A DNA stretch of 64,000 nt from Acutalibacter sp. (GCA_020025775.1 JAHHRN010000003.1:171297-235296); one strand, 5' to 3'; positions 41,238 to 50,500 are shown, numbered from the stretch's first letter. The notes: a model not told the origin generated them from the letters alone. Numbers and translations are program-made.

Positions 41238-43145
41238 TCAGTAGTTTGCATTCACTTCTTCAGGTCGCTTGAAGGTGGGCACAACCTGTCTTAACGCTTC
41301 TCTGGCTACATCGTCGTCACCGGTATCGCAGGCTTCTTTTAAAACGCGAAGTTTTTCTGCAATCTCCGCTTTAGAGAGAGGCTCGTCCTTTTCAATAAAG
41401 ATAAGGTCATTTTGGGTTTTCGTGAGGGCTTCGGTTTTCACGAGTAGTTCCTCATAAAGCTTTTCACCCGGTCGAAGTCCGGTTTCGATGATTTTAATAT
41501 CATTAACGCCCGAGAGCTGAATCATGTTCAGTGCTAAATCCAAAATCTTAACCGGCTCACCCATATCCAGAACAAAAAGCTCGCCGTTTTTCGCCATAGC
41601 ACCACTTTCCAGCACCAACTGGGATGCTTCGGGAATCGTCATGAAATAACGGATAATGCGCTTGTCGGTCAAGGTAATCGGGCCACCGCTGGCAATCTGC
41701 TTTTTAAAGAGCGGAATAACCGAACCTGCACTGCCGAGCACATTGCCGAAACGGGTACAGCTGTATTTCACCTTACCGCTTGCGCTTTGCGACTGCACAA
41801 TCATTTCGCACATGCGCTTAGTTGCACCCATTACGTTCGTAGGATTGACTGCCTTATCGGTAGAAACCATCATAAAGCGTTCCACATGGTATTCTTCACA
41901 AAGGTCTACAAGCAATTTTGTACCGAAAACATTGTTTTCAATAGCTTCTACGCAGTTATGCTCCATGAGCGGTACGTGCTTGTGCGCCGCGGCATTGATA
42001 ACGATTTGCGGATGATACAACGCAAAAACCTTTTCCATGGCTTTGCGATTGGTAATGGAAGCAATCTCGATTTTTACATTGAGCTTTGCGCCGTAGGCAA
42101 TATGCAATTCCTGCTGTAAGTCATAGGCGCCGTTTTCGTAAATATCTAAAATAATGAGTTGCTTCGGCCCCATTTTGGCAAGCTGTCTGGAAAGCTCTGT
42201 GCCGATAGAACCACCGCCGCCGGTAATTAAAATCACCTTATTCTTATAATATTCTAAGGTTTTGGGGTCTGCCATAACAATCGGTTTGCGGAAGAGCAAT
42301 TCTTCAATATCGAAGGCACGAAGCTGACGCTTACCGTTTGCAGTCTCGACAATCGGATAGTCATAAACCTTTAATTTACAACCGGAATGTCTGTAGCGCT
42401 CGTAAAGTTCTTTTTTCTTATTGGAATCGGTCGAATGAATGGCAAAAATAAGCTCTTGGATACCCAGTTGCTTTAAGCGCTCCATGATGAATTTGTTTTC
42501 AGGCAAAACCGGAATTCCATGAATTTCTCTACCGATTTTTTCTTTACTGATATCCACAAAACAGCAAGGCTTATAGGCCGTTGCAGGATTGTTGAGCAAT
42601 TCTTCGGCAAGGCCGACACCAACCGTACCGGCACCGATGATCGCCACCTTGATTTTCTGCCCCTCATTTCCTTTTTTTACATCATAGCCTGCAAAAAGGC
42701 GAATGAGAAATTTTAAGCACCTGCCCTTGGTTGTGCAGTTATCACTGCATTTATAAGCGTAACGATAGCACATACGCATCACGAGAGAACCCAAAAGGTT
42801 TACACTCGCCAGGGCAATCATATTGATAAACGCCGTTTCCTGCGCGGAGGGTATCACAATATAGAAAAGGCAGAACACCAAAAAAGCTACCGCATCTGCC
42901 AACAAAAATCGTATGTAACACTGAATGCCGCCGTATCGCCAAATCTGCCCGTAAATCTTAAACGCCAATCTGGAGCAGAAATCAATACCGAAATAAAGGA
43001 GTCCGTTTTTCAGAATAAAGGCATCCAAGAAGTTGCCGTCTGCACGGTAGGTAAACGAAATCCAAATCGTTGCTAAAATAAAAATAATGCTGTCGTAAAG
43101 AACCAGCATCCACCGAATATTAAACCGTTTTTTTATAATCCCCAC
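41238..43145 (-). CDS. Membrane UDP-GlcNAc 4,6-dehydratase (PglF/CapD/FlaA1-like)
   Basis: 635 aa. Four N-terminal membrane helices, then a first Rossmann fold (KVAIIGAGTVGVGLAEELL near residue 168) and the catalytic SDR domain (VILITGGGGSIGTELSRQL near residue 303; NAAAHKHVPLMEHN; VSTDKAVNPTNVMGATKRM; TRFGNVLGSAGSVIPLF). It makes the 4-keto-6-deoxy sugar used for bacillosamine or related sugars, the likely substrate of the DegT aminotransferase at 27.4 kb. The GTG at 43145 is uncertain: AAGG is very close to it, and the next in-frame ATG (residue 13) has no good site. Confidence 0.88.
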   Translation of the reverse strand: MGIIKKRFNIRWMLVLYDSIIFILATIWISFTYRADGNFLDAFILKNGLLYFGIDFCSRLAFKIYGQIWRYGGIQCYIRFLLADAVAFLVFCLFYIVIPSAQETAFINMIALASVNLLGSLVMRMCYRYAYKCSDNCTTKGRCLKFLIRLFAGYDVKKGNEGQKIKVAIIGAGTVGVGLAEELLNNPATAYKPCCFVDISKEKIGREIHGIPVLPENKFIMERLKQLGIQELIFAIHSTDSNKKKELYERYRHSGCKLKVYDYPIVETANGKRQLRAFDIEELLFRKPIVMADPKTLEYYKNKVILITGGGGSIGTELSRQLAKMGPKQLIILDIYENGAYDLQQELHIAYGAKLNVKIEIASITNRKAMEKVFALYHPQIVINAAAHKHVPLMEHNCVEAIENNVFGTKLLVDLCEEYHVERFMMVSTDKAVNPTNVMGATKRMCEMIVQSQSASGKVKYSCTRFGNVLGSAGSVIPLFKKQIASGGPITLTDKRIIRYFMTIPEASQLVLESGAMAKNGELFVLDMGEPVKILDLALNMIQLSGVNDIKIIETGLRPGEKLYEELLVKTEALTKTQNDLIFIEKDEPLSKAEIAEKLRVLKEACDTGDDDVAREALRQVVPTFKRPEEVNANY

Positions 43146-43210
43146 AACCTTTTATAATAGAAATAGATAAACCCCCTGTGGAAGAAGGATGCTCTTCCAT
43201 ATACCATAGT

Positions 43211-43240
43211 ATTATAGCATCTCTGTCTATTTCCTGTCAA
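43211..43240 (-). promoter_or_regulatory. Promoter of the PglF/CapD-like gene
   Basis: Minus strand TTGACA (43235-43240), 18 bases, TATAAT (43211-43216) with TG extension. The bases from about 43250 to 43470 show no gene or clear element. Confidence 0.82.
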
Positions 43241-43472
43241 TTCACTATGAGAATACAAAACCCTTTTTCTTAAAGAAAATAGGGTGAAAAATTGCTCGAA
43301 ACTCTGCGGCGAATTTTCGGGAAGCTTCGGGTGGTGTTTCGAAACGTCGAAAAACTACACTAAAAACGTCAATTTTGAAACGTGAGTTTAAATATAAATG
43401 CGCTTTGATTTTCTTTATTTTTGTGCATTTAATGTAAATTTAAAAAGTGAAAAAATCCAGTCCCGAATTTTC

Positions 43473-43501
43473 TTGACAAGGTTTTTTCTTTATGTTACGA
43501 T
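43473..43501 (+). promoter_or_regulatory. Promoter of the glycine riboswitch transcript
   Basis: TTGACA (43473-43478), 17 bases, TACGAT (43496-43501, 4/6). Confidence 0.6.
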
Positions 43502-43524
43502 AATCTGGAATTAAATAACGACAT

Positions 43525-43700
43525 GCGAAGTTCTTAGGGGAATGGCGTTATGCCTGCCGAAGGAGTAAAACTCTCAGGCGTCTGTTAGCAGATAGGGACT
43601 AAGAATGGATGTAGCTCTGGAGAAGCTCAATTCGAATTGAGTACCGAAGGTGCAAGGCGGCACTGCCGCTGAATCTCTCAGGTAAAAGAACGGAGAAAAA
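43525..43700 (+). promoter_or_regulatory. Tandem glycine riboswitch
   Basis: Two aptamers. The first is closed by TTCTTAG (43531-43537) with CTAAGAA (43599-43605) and contains GCCGAAGGAGTAAAACTCTCAGG. The second follows at once, with GAGTACCGAAGGTGCAAGGCGG and AATCTCTCAGGTAAAAGAACGGAG. This is the standard cooperative two-aptamer layout. It precedes an alanine/glycine symporter. Confidence 0.95.
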
Positions 43701-43750
43701 ATGTAGATAGGCATTTATGCCTGTTTTATTGCGTCTCTTACTTTCTAATT

Positions 43751-43790
43751 CGGAGCGGCTTTTCTAACGAAGTCGGTCCGTTATTTTTTT
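43751..43790 (+). terminator. Expression-platform terminator of the glycine riboswitch
   Basis: CGGAGCGGCTT pairs with AAGTCGGTCCG (two imperfect positions), followed by TTATTTTTTT. A smaller hairpin (AGGCATTTATGCCT) with T residues lies just upstream near 43710. Confidence 0.7.
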
Positions 43791-43814
43791 ATTTAAATAT
43801 GGAGGAATGAAAAA

Positions 43815-45275
43815 ATGTTAGAATCCGTAGAGGCGGTCCTTTTACCCATCGCCCAAACCATCAACAACTATTTATCCAACTACATCTTAGTCTTTTTGCT
43901 TCTCGGCGTTGGTATTTGGTATACCATTAAGACTCGTTTCATTCAGGTTCGCTGCTTCGGCGAAGGTATGAAGCGCGTTTTCGGTAATATTTCTTTAAAC
44001 GGCGGCAAGCATGCCAGCGGTATGAGCTCTTTCCAGGCGCTTGCAACTGCAATTGCCGCACAGGTTGGTACCGGTAACATTGTCGGTGCTTCCGGCGCAA
44101 TTCTTACCGGTGGTCCTGGTGCAATCTTCTGGATGTGGCTTATCGCATTCTTCGGTATGGCTACAGTTTATGCAGAAGCTACCCTCGCTCTTAAAACTCG
44201 TGAAATTGACGAGGACGGCACCATTCACGGCGGTCCGGTTTACTACATTCGCCGCGCCTTCAAAGGTGGTCTTGGTAAATTCTTAGCCGGTTTCTTCGCT
44301 ATTGCGATTACCTTGGCTTTAGGCTTCATGGGTTGTATGGTTCAGGCAAACTCTATCGGTTCTACTTTCAATACCGCTTTCCACATTCCGAGCTGGATTG
44401 TCGGCATGGTTCTCGTTGTATTCTGCGCTATCATCTTCATGGGCGGCGTACAGAGACTCGCTTCTGTTGTAGAAAAGCTCGTTCCGATTATGGCAGTTAT
44501 CTTCCTTCTCGGCGGTCTCGGCGTTTTGATTGCTAGAATCAAATACATTCCCGAAACCTTCGGCATGATTTTCCGTTATGCTTTCCAGCCGCAGGCTATC
44601 ATCGGCGGTGGTATCGGCTACGCATTAAAAGAAGCTATCAGCCAGGGCGCAAAGCGTGGTCTCTTCTCCAACGAAGCTGGTATGGGTTCTACCCCGCACG
44701 CACATGCACAGGCTAACGTAAACCACCCGCACGAACAGGGCACCGTTGCTATGGTTGGTGTTTTCATTGACACCTTTGTTGTTCTTACCCTCAACGCTTT
44801 AGTTATTATCTCCACACTTTACACCGCAGACGGCCCGCTTGCAGGTTGCGGTGCTGCAGCAGCACTCAGCGACACCCTCAACAAAACAAACCTTGCACAG
44901 GCAGCCTTCAGTGTTGTATTTGGTCAGAAGTTAGGCTCTGCATTCGTTGCCATTTGCCTGCTCTTCTTCGCTTTCTCCACAATTCTTAGCTGGAACATGT
45001 TTGGTAAAGTCAACATCGACTACCTCTTCGGCAAGAAGGCAGTTAAGGTTTATTCCGTTATCGCTCTCGTATTCATCTTTGTCGGCACACTCGTTTCCAA
45101 CGACCTCGTTTGGGAGCTTACCGATATGTTCAATAACCTCATGGTTATCCCGAACACCTTGGCACTCTTCGCCCTCACCGGTATGGTTGTTGCTTCGGTA
45201 AAAGAAGCTAAAGAGCTTAAAGACAAAGACCCGAAGGCCGCAATGAAAAAGGCCGCAGAAAATGCTACAAAATAA
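43815..45275 (+). CDS. Sodium:alanine/glycine symporter (AGCS family)
   Basis: 486-aa membrane carrier of about 11 helices. Family signatures: GGKHASGMSSFQALATAIAAQVGTGNIVGA near residue 65, GGPGAIFWMWLIAFFGMATVYAEATLALKTRE, GGPVYYIRRAF, and ISQGAKRGLFSNEAGMGSTPHAHA near residue 275. The N-terminal ILVFLLLGVGIWYTIKTRFIQVR is typical of AlsT/AgcS. The glycine riboswitch makes glycine a likely substrate or signal; whether it is switched on to import or export glycine is not shown. GGAGG before the ATG. Confidence 0.94.
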   Translation: MLESVEAVLLPIAQTINNYLSNYILVFLLLGVGIWYTIKTRFIQVRCFGEGMKRVFGNISLNGGKHASGMSSFQALATAIAAQVGTGNIVGASGAILTGGPGAIFWMWLIAFFGMATVYAEATLALKTREIDEDGTIHGGPVYYIRRAFKGGLGKFLAGFFAIAITLALGFMGCMVQANSIGSTFNTAFHIPSWIVGMVLVVFCAIIFMGGVQRLASVVEKLVPIMAVIFLLGGLGVLIARIKYIPETFGMIFRYAFQPQAIIGGGIGYALKEAISQGAKRGLFSNEAGMGSTPHAHAQANVNHPHEQGTVAMVGVFIDTFVVLTLNALVIISTLYTADGPLAGCGAAAALSDTLNKTNLAQAAFSVVFGQKLGSAFVAICLLFFAFSTILSWNMFGKVNIDYLFGKKAVKVYSVIALVFIFVGTLVSNDLVWELTDMFNNLMVIPNTLALFALTGMVVASVKEAKELKDKDPKAAMKKAAENATK

Positions 45276-45301
45276 GTAAAACATACTGTTTTATAAACTA
45301 C

Positions 45302-45336
45302 AAAAGCCCCGAAGGAAAGTCCTTCGGGGCTTTTTC
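45302..45336. terminator. Bidirectional terminator between the symporter and NapH-like genes
   Basis: AAAAGCCCCGAAGGA and TCCTTCGGGGCTTTT form a perfect 15-bp stem around AAG. Confidence 0.93.
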
Positions 45337-45373
45337 TTTCGCTTTACAAAGAAGCAGAAAGTAAAAGGTATTT

Positions 45374-46330
45374 TTATTTATCATCTAAAGATTTCGGAAC
45401 TTGGGATTTTGCCCAGGATTTTTTCGGCATTTCTTTTTTATCTTGAATCGAAAAAGAAGCCTTTATCGCGTGCTCGGGGCAAATATCCTTGCAAAGCCCA
45501 CAGCGGATACATTCGAGGCTGTTGGGAGTTTTTCTCGGGTCTACACCCATTTTGCAAACCTTGGCGCAAGCGCCGCAGTTCGTGCATTTATCCTTGTCGA
45601 TACTGTAATGATAAAGTGAAACCGGATTGAACACGCTGTAAATCGCGCCCAAGGGACAGATATATTTACAAAACGGACGATAAATCAAGATAGAAAGGAA
45701 AACGGTGACGGCTAAAATCACGCCTTTCCACGCAAAGAGGAAACCAACCGCTTCGCGAATTGTTTCATCTAAAATAGATAAAGGAATACCACCCTCGAGC
45801 ATACCCGCGGGACAAATCAGCTTGCAGAAATACGGTGCCCCCTGCCCCATGAAATCGACCACAAACATGGGCATCAAAATCACAAAGACTAAGAGCACAA
45901 CATATTTAAAGTAGCGCAAGAACTTATCGCCCTTAAAGGTTTTAATCTTTTTCGGGAACGGGATTTTATGGAGTAAGTCCTGAATGAAGCCAAACGGGCA
46001 TAGAAAACCGCAAATCAATCTGCCGGTGAGTGCGCCGATAAAAATCAAAAAGCCCGAAACATAAAAGGCAAATTTGCGGTTATGACTGCCGATGACCGCC
46101 TGCAAAGCGCCGATCGGACAAGAACCCACCGCTCCCGGGCAGGAATAGCAATTAAGCCCCGGTACGCAGACACTTTTGAATTTGCCCTGATAGATTTTGC
46201 CTTCAAAAAAGCCCATTAAATAGCTGTTGGTAAGGAAGGTCCATATCGCCTGAATGGTGTGGCGGCGACGGTCACTCTTTTGGGCCTTGGTGACCTTCGT
46301 TTTGGTTTTCGTTTTTGTTTCTTTAGCCAA
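45374..46330 (-). CDS. NapH/YccM-like membrane 4Fe-4S ferredoxin
   Basis: 318 aa. A Lys/Thr-rich N terminus, then CYSCPGAVGSCPIGALQ, about five helices including CGFLCPFGF and CKYICPLGA loop motifs, then two classic 4Fe-4S motifs, CTNCGACAKVCKMG and CIRCGLCKDICP, near the C terminus. Such proteins move electrons across or along the membrane, often toward thiol or quinone partners. The start is TTG at 46330, ten bases after GGAG; the frame overlaps the upstream CXXC microprotein by eight bases. Together with TlpA this suggests a membrane redox relay. Confidence 0.85.
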   Translation of the reverse strand: MAKETKTKTKTKVTKAQKSDRRRHTIQAIWTFLTNSYLMGFFEGKIYQGKFKSVCVPGLNCYSCPGAVGSCPIGALQAVIGSHNRKFAFYVSGFLIFIGALTGRLICGFLCPFGFIQDLLHKIPFPKKIKTFKGDKFLRYFKYVVLLVFVILMPMFVVDFMGQGAPYFCKLICPAGMLEGGIPLSILDETIREAVGFLFAWKGVILAVTVFLSILIYRPFCKYICPLGAIYSVFNPVSLYHYSIDKDKCTNCGACAKVCKMGVDPRKTPNSLECIRCGLCKDICPEHAIKASFSIQDKKEMPKKSWAKSQVPKSLDDK

Positions 46331-46460
46331 TGCCGATACACTCCAAACAAATGTGGATGGCTTTTTCTAAAACGATTGCCACTTCCCCTCTGTATGCACC
46401 GAACGCCATGAAGCCCACACCTAAAATCATGGCTAAAATGCTAAACCATCTGGTTTTCAT
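46323..46460 (-). CDS. CD1871A-like CXXC microprotein
   Basis: 45 aa: one membrane helix (WFSILAMILGVGFMAFGAY) and a C-terminal tail ending ICLECIGIG with a C-x-x-C motif. This matches the small CD1871A-type CXXC proteins of Clostridia, found beside TlpA and ferredoxin genes. Its ATG overlaps the tlpA stop by four bases, and its end overlaps the next gene's TTG start, so the three genes are translationally coupled. Function is unknown; a thiol carrier in the membrane is plausible. Confidence 0.82.
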   Translation of the reverse strand: MKTRWFSILAMILGVGFMAFGAYRGEVAIVLEKAIHICLECIGIG

Positions 46461-47050
46461 GCCTTTGTTTCTACCTCTGCTAAAAGTTTTTCCGTAACGG
46501 CTGTCCAGCCCTTCAAATCTTTACCGCCGACATAGGGTTTGCCGACGAAATTACCCTTTGCGTCGATGAAGAAGGTGGTCGGGAGACTGGAAACACGCTC
46601 TAATTTTCCGGCAAGCGCACCCTTTTGCGGAATAAGCATCGGGAAGCTTACACCAGCGGAACCTGCCATTTTCTTGGCTGTGGCAATCGCTTCAACGCTC
46701 TCTTCACCGTTTATATCTGCGGTATCCATAACAATCGCAATAACCGAAAGACCCTTGTCCTTATATGCCTCATACAACTTTTGTAATTCCGGAAGTTCAC
46801 GGACACAAGGTCCGCACCAAGTTGCCATAACATTGACTAAGGTTAATTTCGCATTTTTGAAATTCTCTTCTGTAACGGTTTCTCCGTTTAAACCCTGCAT
46901 GGTAAATGTGCCGGCAGAAACCGGTTTTTCTGTATTTGGCGTTGTGGGCATTTCCTCCTGTTTTTTGCCGCAGGCGGTAAAACTCAAAGCAAGGAGCATA
47001 ACAGCCATAAGAATCGCCGTAATTTTCTTTACTGTGTTCTTGTGTTTCAT
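46457..47050 (-). CDS. TlpA-like thioredoxin-fold lipoprotein
   Basis: 197 aa. A basic N terminus and hydrophobic helix lead to the lipobox LSFTAC, with lipidated Cys27. The thioredoxin domain (about residues 45-195) has the active site WCGPC at 78-82 in NVMATWCGPCVRELPELQ, and the cis-proline region SSLPTTFFIDAKGN. It should be anchored outside the membrane and reduce or oxidise extracellular thiols. AAGGAAG precedes the ATG; first gene of a three-gene operon. Confidence 0.92.
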   Translation of the reverse strand: MKHKNTVKKITAILMAVMLLALSFTACGKKQEEMPTTPNTEKPVSAGTFTMQGLNGETVTEENFKNAKLTLVNVMATWCGPCVRELPELQKLYEAYKDKGLSVIAIVMDTADINGEESVEAIATAKKMAGSAGVSFPMLIPQKGALAGKLERVSSLPTTFFIDAKGNFVGKPYVGGKDLKGWTAVTEKLLAEVETKA

Positions 47051-47146
47051 AGATACACTTCCTTCACGTTCTGTATTTTGGCATTATTATATCGGATAAT
47101 ACCCTTTTTGCCTAGGGGTTCGCGGAATTGTTTAAAAATATTTCAT

Positions 47147-47178
47147 AAAAAAGCAGCCCTCGAAGCGAAGGCTGCTCT
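47147..47178 (-). terminator. Terminator of the minus-strand GPH symporter gene
   Basis: AAAAGCAGCC and GGCTGCTCTTT pair with a loop of about 11 bases; T residues follow on the minus strand. Confidence 0.7.
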
Positions 47179-47196
47179 TTATATTTTTAAGAAAGA

Positions 47197-48831
47197 TTAT
47201 TCCGTATCGGAAGGCTTTGCATCTACATCGACAACTTCTGTTTCGGTTACTTCAACATCCAAAACCTCTACATCACCGACGGCTTCATCGGTAATCTCGA
47301 TTTCAACTTCTTCCGCTACGTCACCATTATGACGGCGTTTGTTGAGTTCGTTTAAGATTCTGGTATGTTCTTTATCGGAAAGGGCATATTTCCAAGTCGG
47401 GATGACGGAAAGGAACATGCCGATCATGGTCGGGATAGAGCAGCAGAAGAACATAGCTGCACGGTAAGGTGCGAACTGCGGATCTGCCTTAAAGCTTGCG
47501 CCTGCCGCCAACTGTTCATTGACCAAACGAACTGCATCGCCGCTGAAGCCGACAATGGCATAAACAAGGCCCTGCAAGAGAGAAGCAATACCGGAGGAAA
47601 GCTTCGTTGCAAAGGACTGACCGGAGAAGAATACGCCGTCGGGACGAATGCCATGGTAATATTCTTCGTAGTCGATAGCGTCTGCAATCATAACAGACTG
47701 TAATACGTTTACCGCACCCTGACCTGCACCGGCTAAGGTGAAGAGAACGAAGAGAATCGCAACCCAAAGAGGCTTATGGAGCTCAGAGGGTGCAATCAAA
47801 TAGCAAACAAATAAAAGACCGAACGGAATACCGCTGCCGATAGAGCAAATGTTATAAATATTCTTCTTTTCATATTTTTCGCAAAGCTTCGGAACAAGCG
47901 CTGTTGTTATAAACTGTCCACCGAAAATACCACCACCGAGAACAATCATATAGACAATGTAATTGGTTGCGCCGTTGTCGCCGTAATAATAGGAAAGAAG
48001 CGGCATAGCAACGAGCATCAAAAGCATTACGGGCGCTCTTAAAACACTGGAAATTAAAATCTGTCTGAAGGGCTTATTATCCCACATCAGCTTGAAGTTT
48101 TCCTTCATGGTGTGGTGCTCTTCGGACTGCTGCACGCGTTCTTTGGTGAAGATACCTGCCATTTGGAACGTAATGGTTCCAATAATAGTAAGTATAGTCG
48201 CAATGATGATAAAGCCCATTTTGGTGCTTTCGACAAGGCCGTCGACTTTACCGCTTTCATAAAGCTTTGCGCCGACGGTTTGGGAAAGCGGAATAATGAG
48301 CGGTAAAACGAGACCGCCGCCGATACCTGCTACGATACGGCAAGCTGCCAAAATCTTGGAACGATCCTGCTCGTCTTCGGTCATAAGTGCGGTGATGCTC
48401 CAAATCGGAATATCGCCGACGGTGTAGAGCATACCCCAAAGGATGTAGGAAATGCCTGCCCATGCGATAATCCATGCATTTTGTGCCGCGGAATTAGCGC
48501 TGGAATAGGTGCCGTTCACGAAGGTTAAAATCGTGATGATACCGATAAATACAGGCGCGAATAAAAGGTAGGGTCTGCACTTACCCCACTTGCTTCGAGT
48601 ACGGTCTACGATAGTGCCCATCATGGGGTCGTTAATCGCATCCCAAACTCTGGCGATAGCAAAGATAATCGCTGTTGCAATCGCCGGCACAAAGATAACA
48701 CTTTGCAAATAGTAAGTTAAGCCTACGCCGATGATGTTGAAAATCATGTTCTGACCGAAAAGACCGGTCAAATACATATTACGTTCCAGCGGCGTATAGG
48801 TATTCGGATTTTGCGTCTTTTTCTTTCTCAA
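47197..48831 (-). CDS. GPH-family (glycoside-pentoside-hexuronide) cation symporter
   Basis: 544 aa, about 12 helices. The family motif is WDAINDPMMGTIVDRTRSKWGKCRP near residue 65, and WGMLYTVGDIPIWSITALMT is the second conserved block. The C-terminal about 45 residues are a highly acidic tail (repeated D-V-E-V/T-E units), unusual for the family. The start is TTG with GGAGAGG six bases upstream. Substrate unknown, probably a glycoside. Divergent from a second GPH gene. Confidence 0.88.
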   Translation of the reverse strand: MRKKKTQNPNTYTPLERNMYLTGLFGQNMIFNIIGVGLTYYLQSVIFVPAIATAIIFAIARVWDAINDPMMGTIVDRTRSKWGKCRPYLLFAPVFIGIITILTFVNGTYSSANSAAQNAWIIAWAGISYILWGMLYTVGDIPIWSITALMTEDEQDRSKILAACRIVAGIGGGLVLPLIIPLSQTVGAKLYESGKVDGLVESTKMGFIIIATILTIIGTITFQMAGIFTKERVQQSEEHHTMKENFKLMWDNKPFRQILISSVLRAPVMLLMLVAMPLLSYYYGDNGATNYIVYMIVLGGGIFGGQFITTALVPKLCEKYEKKNIYNICSIGSGIPFGLLFVCYLIAPSELHKPLWVAILFVLFTLAGAGQGAVNVLQSVMIADAIDYEEYYHGIRPDGVFFSGQSFATKLSSGIASLLQGLVYAIVGFSGDAVRLVNEQLAAGASFKADPQFAPYRAAMFFCCSIPTMIGMFLSVIPTWKYALSDKEHTRILNELNKRRHNGDVAEEVEIEITDEAVGDVEVLDVEVTETEVVDVDAKPSDTE

Positions 48832-48862
48832 GGGTTTCCTCTCCTTTTATACAATTTCCTAT

Positions 48863-48891
48863 ATTATACTGCAATTTATAGAGTTCGTCAA
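48863..48891 (-). promoter_or_regulatory. Promoter of the minus-strand GPH gene
   Basis: Minus strand TTGACG (48886-48891), 17 bases, TATAAT (48863-48868). Confidence 0.78.
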
Positions 48892-48981
48892 TTTAAATAT
48901 AAAAATTTTATTTATTTTATTCATTTTATACATTATATAATAAACTGTTGACTTACTTCTGTGTTTTTTCTGTGGTGTACA

Positions 48982-49010
48982 TTGACTAGAAAGCGAAAAT
49001 AAGGTATTAT
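48982..49010 (+). promoter_or_regulatory. Promoter of the plus-strand GPH gene
   Basis: TTGACT (48982-48987), 17 bases, TATTAT (49005-49010). Confidence 0.72.
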
Positions 49011-49061
49011 AAAGGTATGTCTTTTTAAGATGAATAAAAAAACGAATCGGAGGTTGTTCTT

Positions 49062-50495
49062 TTGGCAAACAATCCAGGAAAAAAAGGCGGTTCTAATCTC
49101 GGTCGCTATTTGGGCTACGGCATCGGTGCTGTCGGCTTGGACCTGAGCTACGGTCTTTTTTATTCTTATTTATCCTATTACCTCTCCAGCGTGCTGGGTT
49201 TAAAAGAAGCCTTTCTTCTTTTATTAACTCCACTTGCCAGAATTTGGGACGGCGTCAACGACCCGATGATGGGTACTATCGTGGATAACACACGTACAAA
49301 GTTCGGTAAATATCGCCCGTGGATTTTAATCGGTGCGGTTTCTAATGCCGTTGTTTTGGCGCTTCTCTTTACCTCGTTTGGTATGAGCGGCACAAAGCTT
49401 TACATCTATATCGGTGTTATGTATATCCTTTGGGGTATGACGAATACCATGGCGGACATCCCCTACTGGTCCATGGTACCCTCCTTTACCAGTGATGAAA
49501 AAGAAAGAAACACCGTTGCAACGATTGCAAGAACCTTCTCCGGTCTCGGTCAAGGCATCATCACCATTGCGACCCCCATTCTCTGCCCCCTGCTTTCTAA
49601 GGGCATGGAAGTAACCGACAAGGGCTACAGCGCTTCCGGTTTCTCGAAATGGGCGATTATCTGCGGCGGCTTGCTCATCTTCTTCTCCTTGGTTTGCGTG
49701 CTTTGCACAAAGGAAACCAACGTTGTTTACGGCGAAAAACAGAAATTCAGCTTCAAGCAGATTTTCAAGGTAATCAAGAGCAATGACCAGCTCGTTGTAT
49801 TCATGGTTTTCGCCATGCTTTCCAACGCCGGTTGGTATTTAACCAGCTCCACCGCGGTTTACTACTTCTCGGACTCCTTAGGTGCACCGAAAGCACAGTC
49901 TCTCTTCCAGACCATCGGTACGGTCGGTTCGGTTTTGGGTCTTTTGGTTATCCCCGTTCTCTCGAAGAGATTCACAAAACGCACGATTTACTCGATTTCG
50001 CTTGTGATGTCGATCCTCGGCTATGGCTTAATGGTGCTCTTCGGACCGATTTTAAAGATTACGATTGCCATGGATATTTGCTACATTTTAGCTTCCGTCG
50101 GCATCAGCTCCATGTTCGTTTCGCAGACGATTTTCCTTGCTGACATTGTAGACTATGGCGAATACAAGAACGGCACGAGAAATGAGAGTATCACCTTCTC
50201 GATGAAAGGCTTCTTACAGAAAATGGCCTACACCATTCAGACGATTGTACTCTTCACTTCGCTTCGTGTGATGGATTACAATGCACAGCTCGAAGCAGGT
50301 CTTGGCTTTAACGAAGGCACAAAGACTGGTATCGGCATTATCGCTTTCGGCGTGCCGATGCTCTTCCTCTTAGCTTCTCTTATTGTGTTCCGCAAGAAGT
50401 TCAAAATCTACGGTGAGCTTGCCGATAAGGTACATGATTACATTACCGACAAAAGAGCTTCGGAAGCCGCACAAAAAGAAAATAACGCAGAATAA
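49062..50495 (+). CDS. GPH-family cation symporter (second copy)
   Basis: 477 aa, MelB-like, about 12 helices. The conserved blocks are ARIWDGVNDPMMGTIVDNTRTKFGKYRPW near residue 65 and YILWGMTNTMADIPYWSM near residue 125. Start TTG with GGAGG eight bases upstream. It differs clearly in sequence from the divergent neighbour, so the pair probably handles different glycosides. No hydrolase gene is next to either. Confidence 0.88.
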   Translation: MANNPGKKGGSNLGRYLGYGIGAVGLDLSYGLFYSYLSYYLSSVLGLKEAFLLLLTPLARIWDGVNDPMMGTIVDNTRTKFGKYRPWILIGAVSNAVVLALLFTSFGMSGTKLYIYIGVMYILWGMTNTMADIPYWSMVPSFTSDEKERNTVATIARTFSGLGQGIITIATPILCPLLSKGMEVTDKGYSASGFSKWAIICGGLLIFFSLVCVLCTKETNVVYGEKQKFSFKQIFKVIKSNDQLVVFMVFAMLSNAGWYLTSSTAVYYFSDSLGAPKAQSLFQTIGTVGSVLGLLVIPVLSKRFTKRTIYSISLVMSILGYGLMVLFGPILKITIAMDICYILASVGISSMFVSQTIFLADIVDYGEYKNGTRNESITFSMKGFLQKMAYTIQTIVLFTSLRVMDYNAQLEAGLGFNEGTKTGIGIIAFGVPMLFLLASLIVFRKKFKIYGELADKVHDYITDKRASEAAQKENNAE

Positions 50496-50500
50496 AACAA

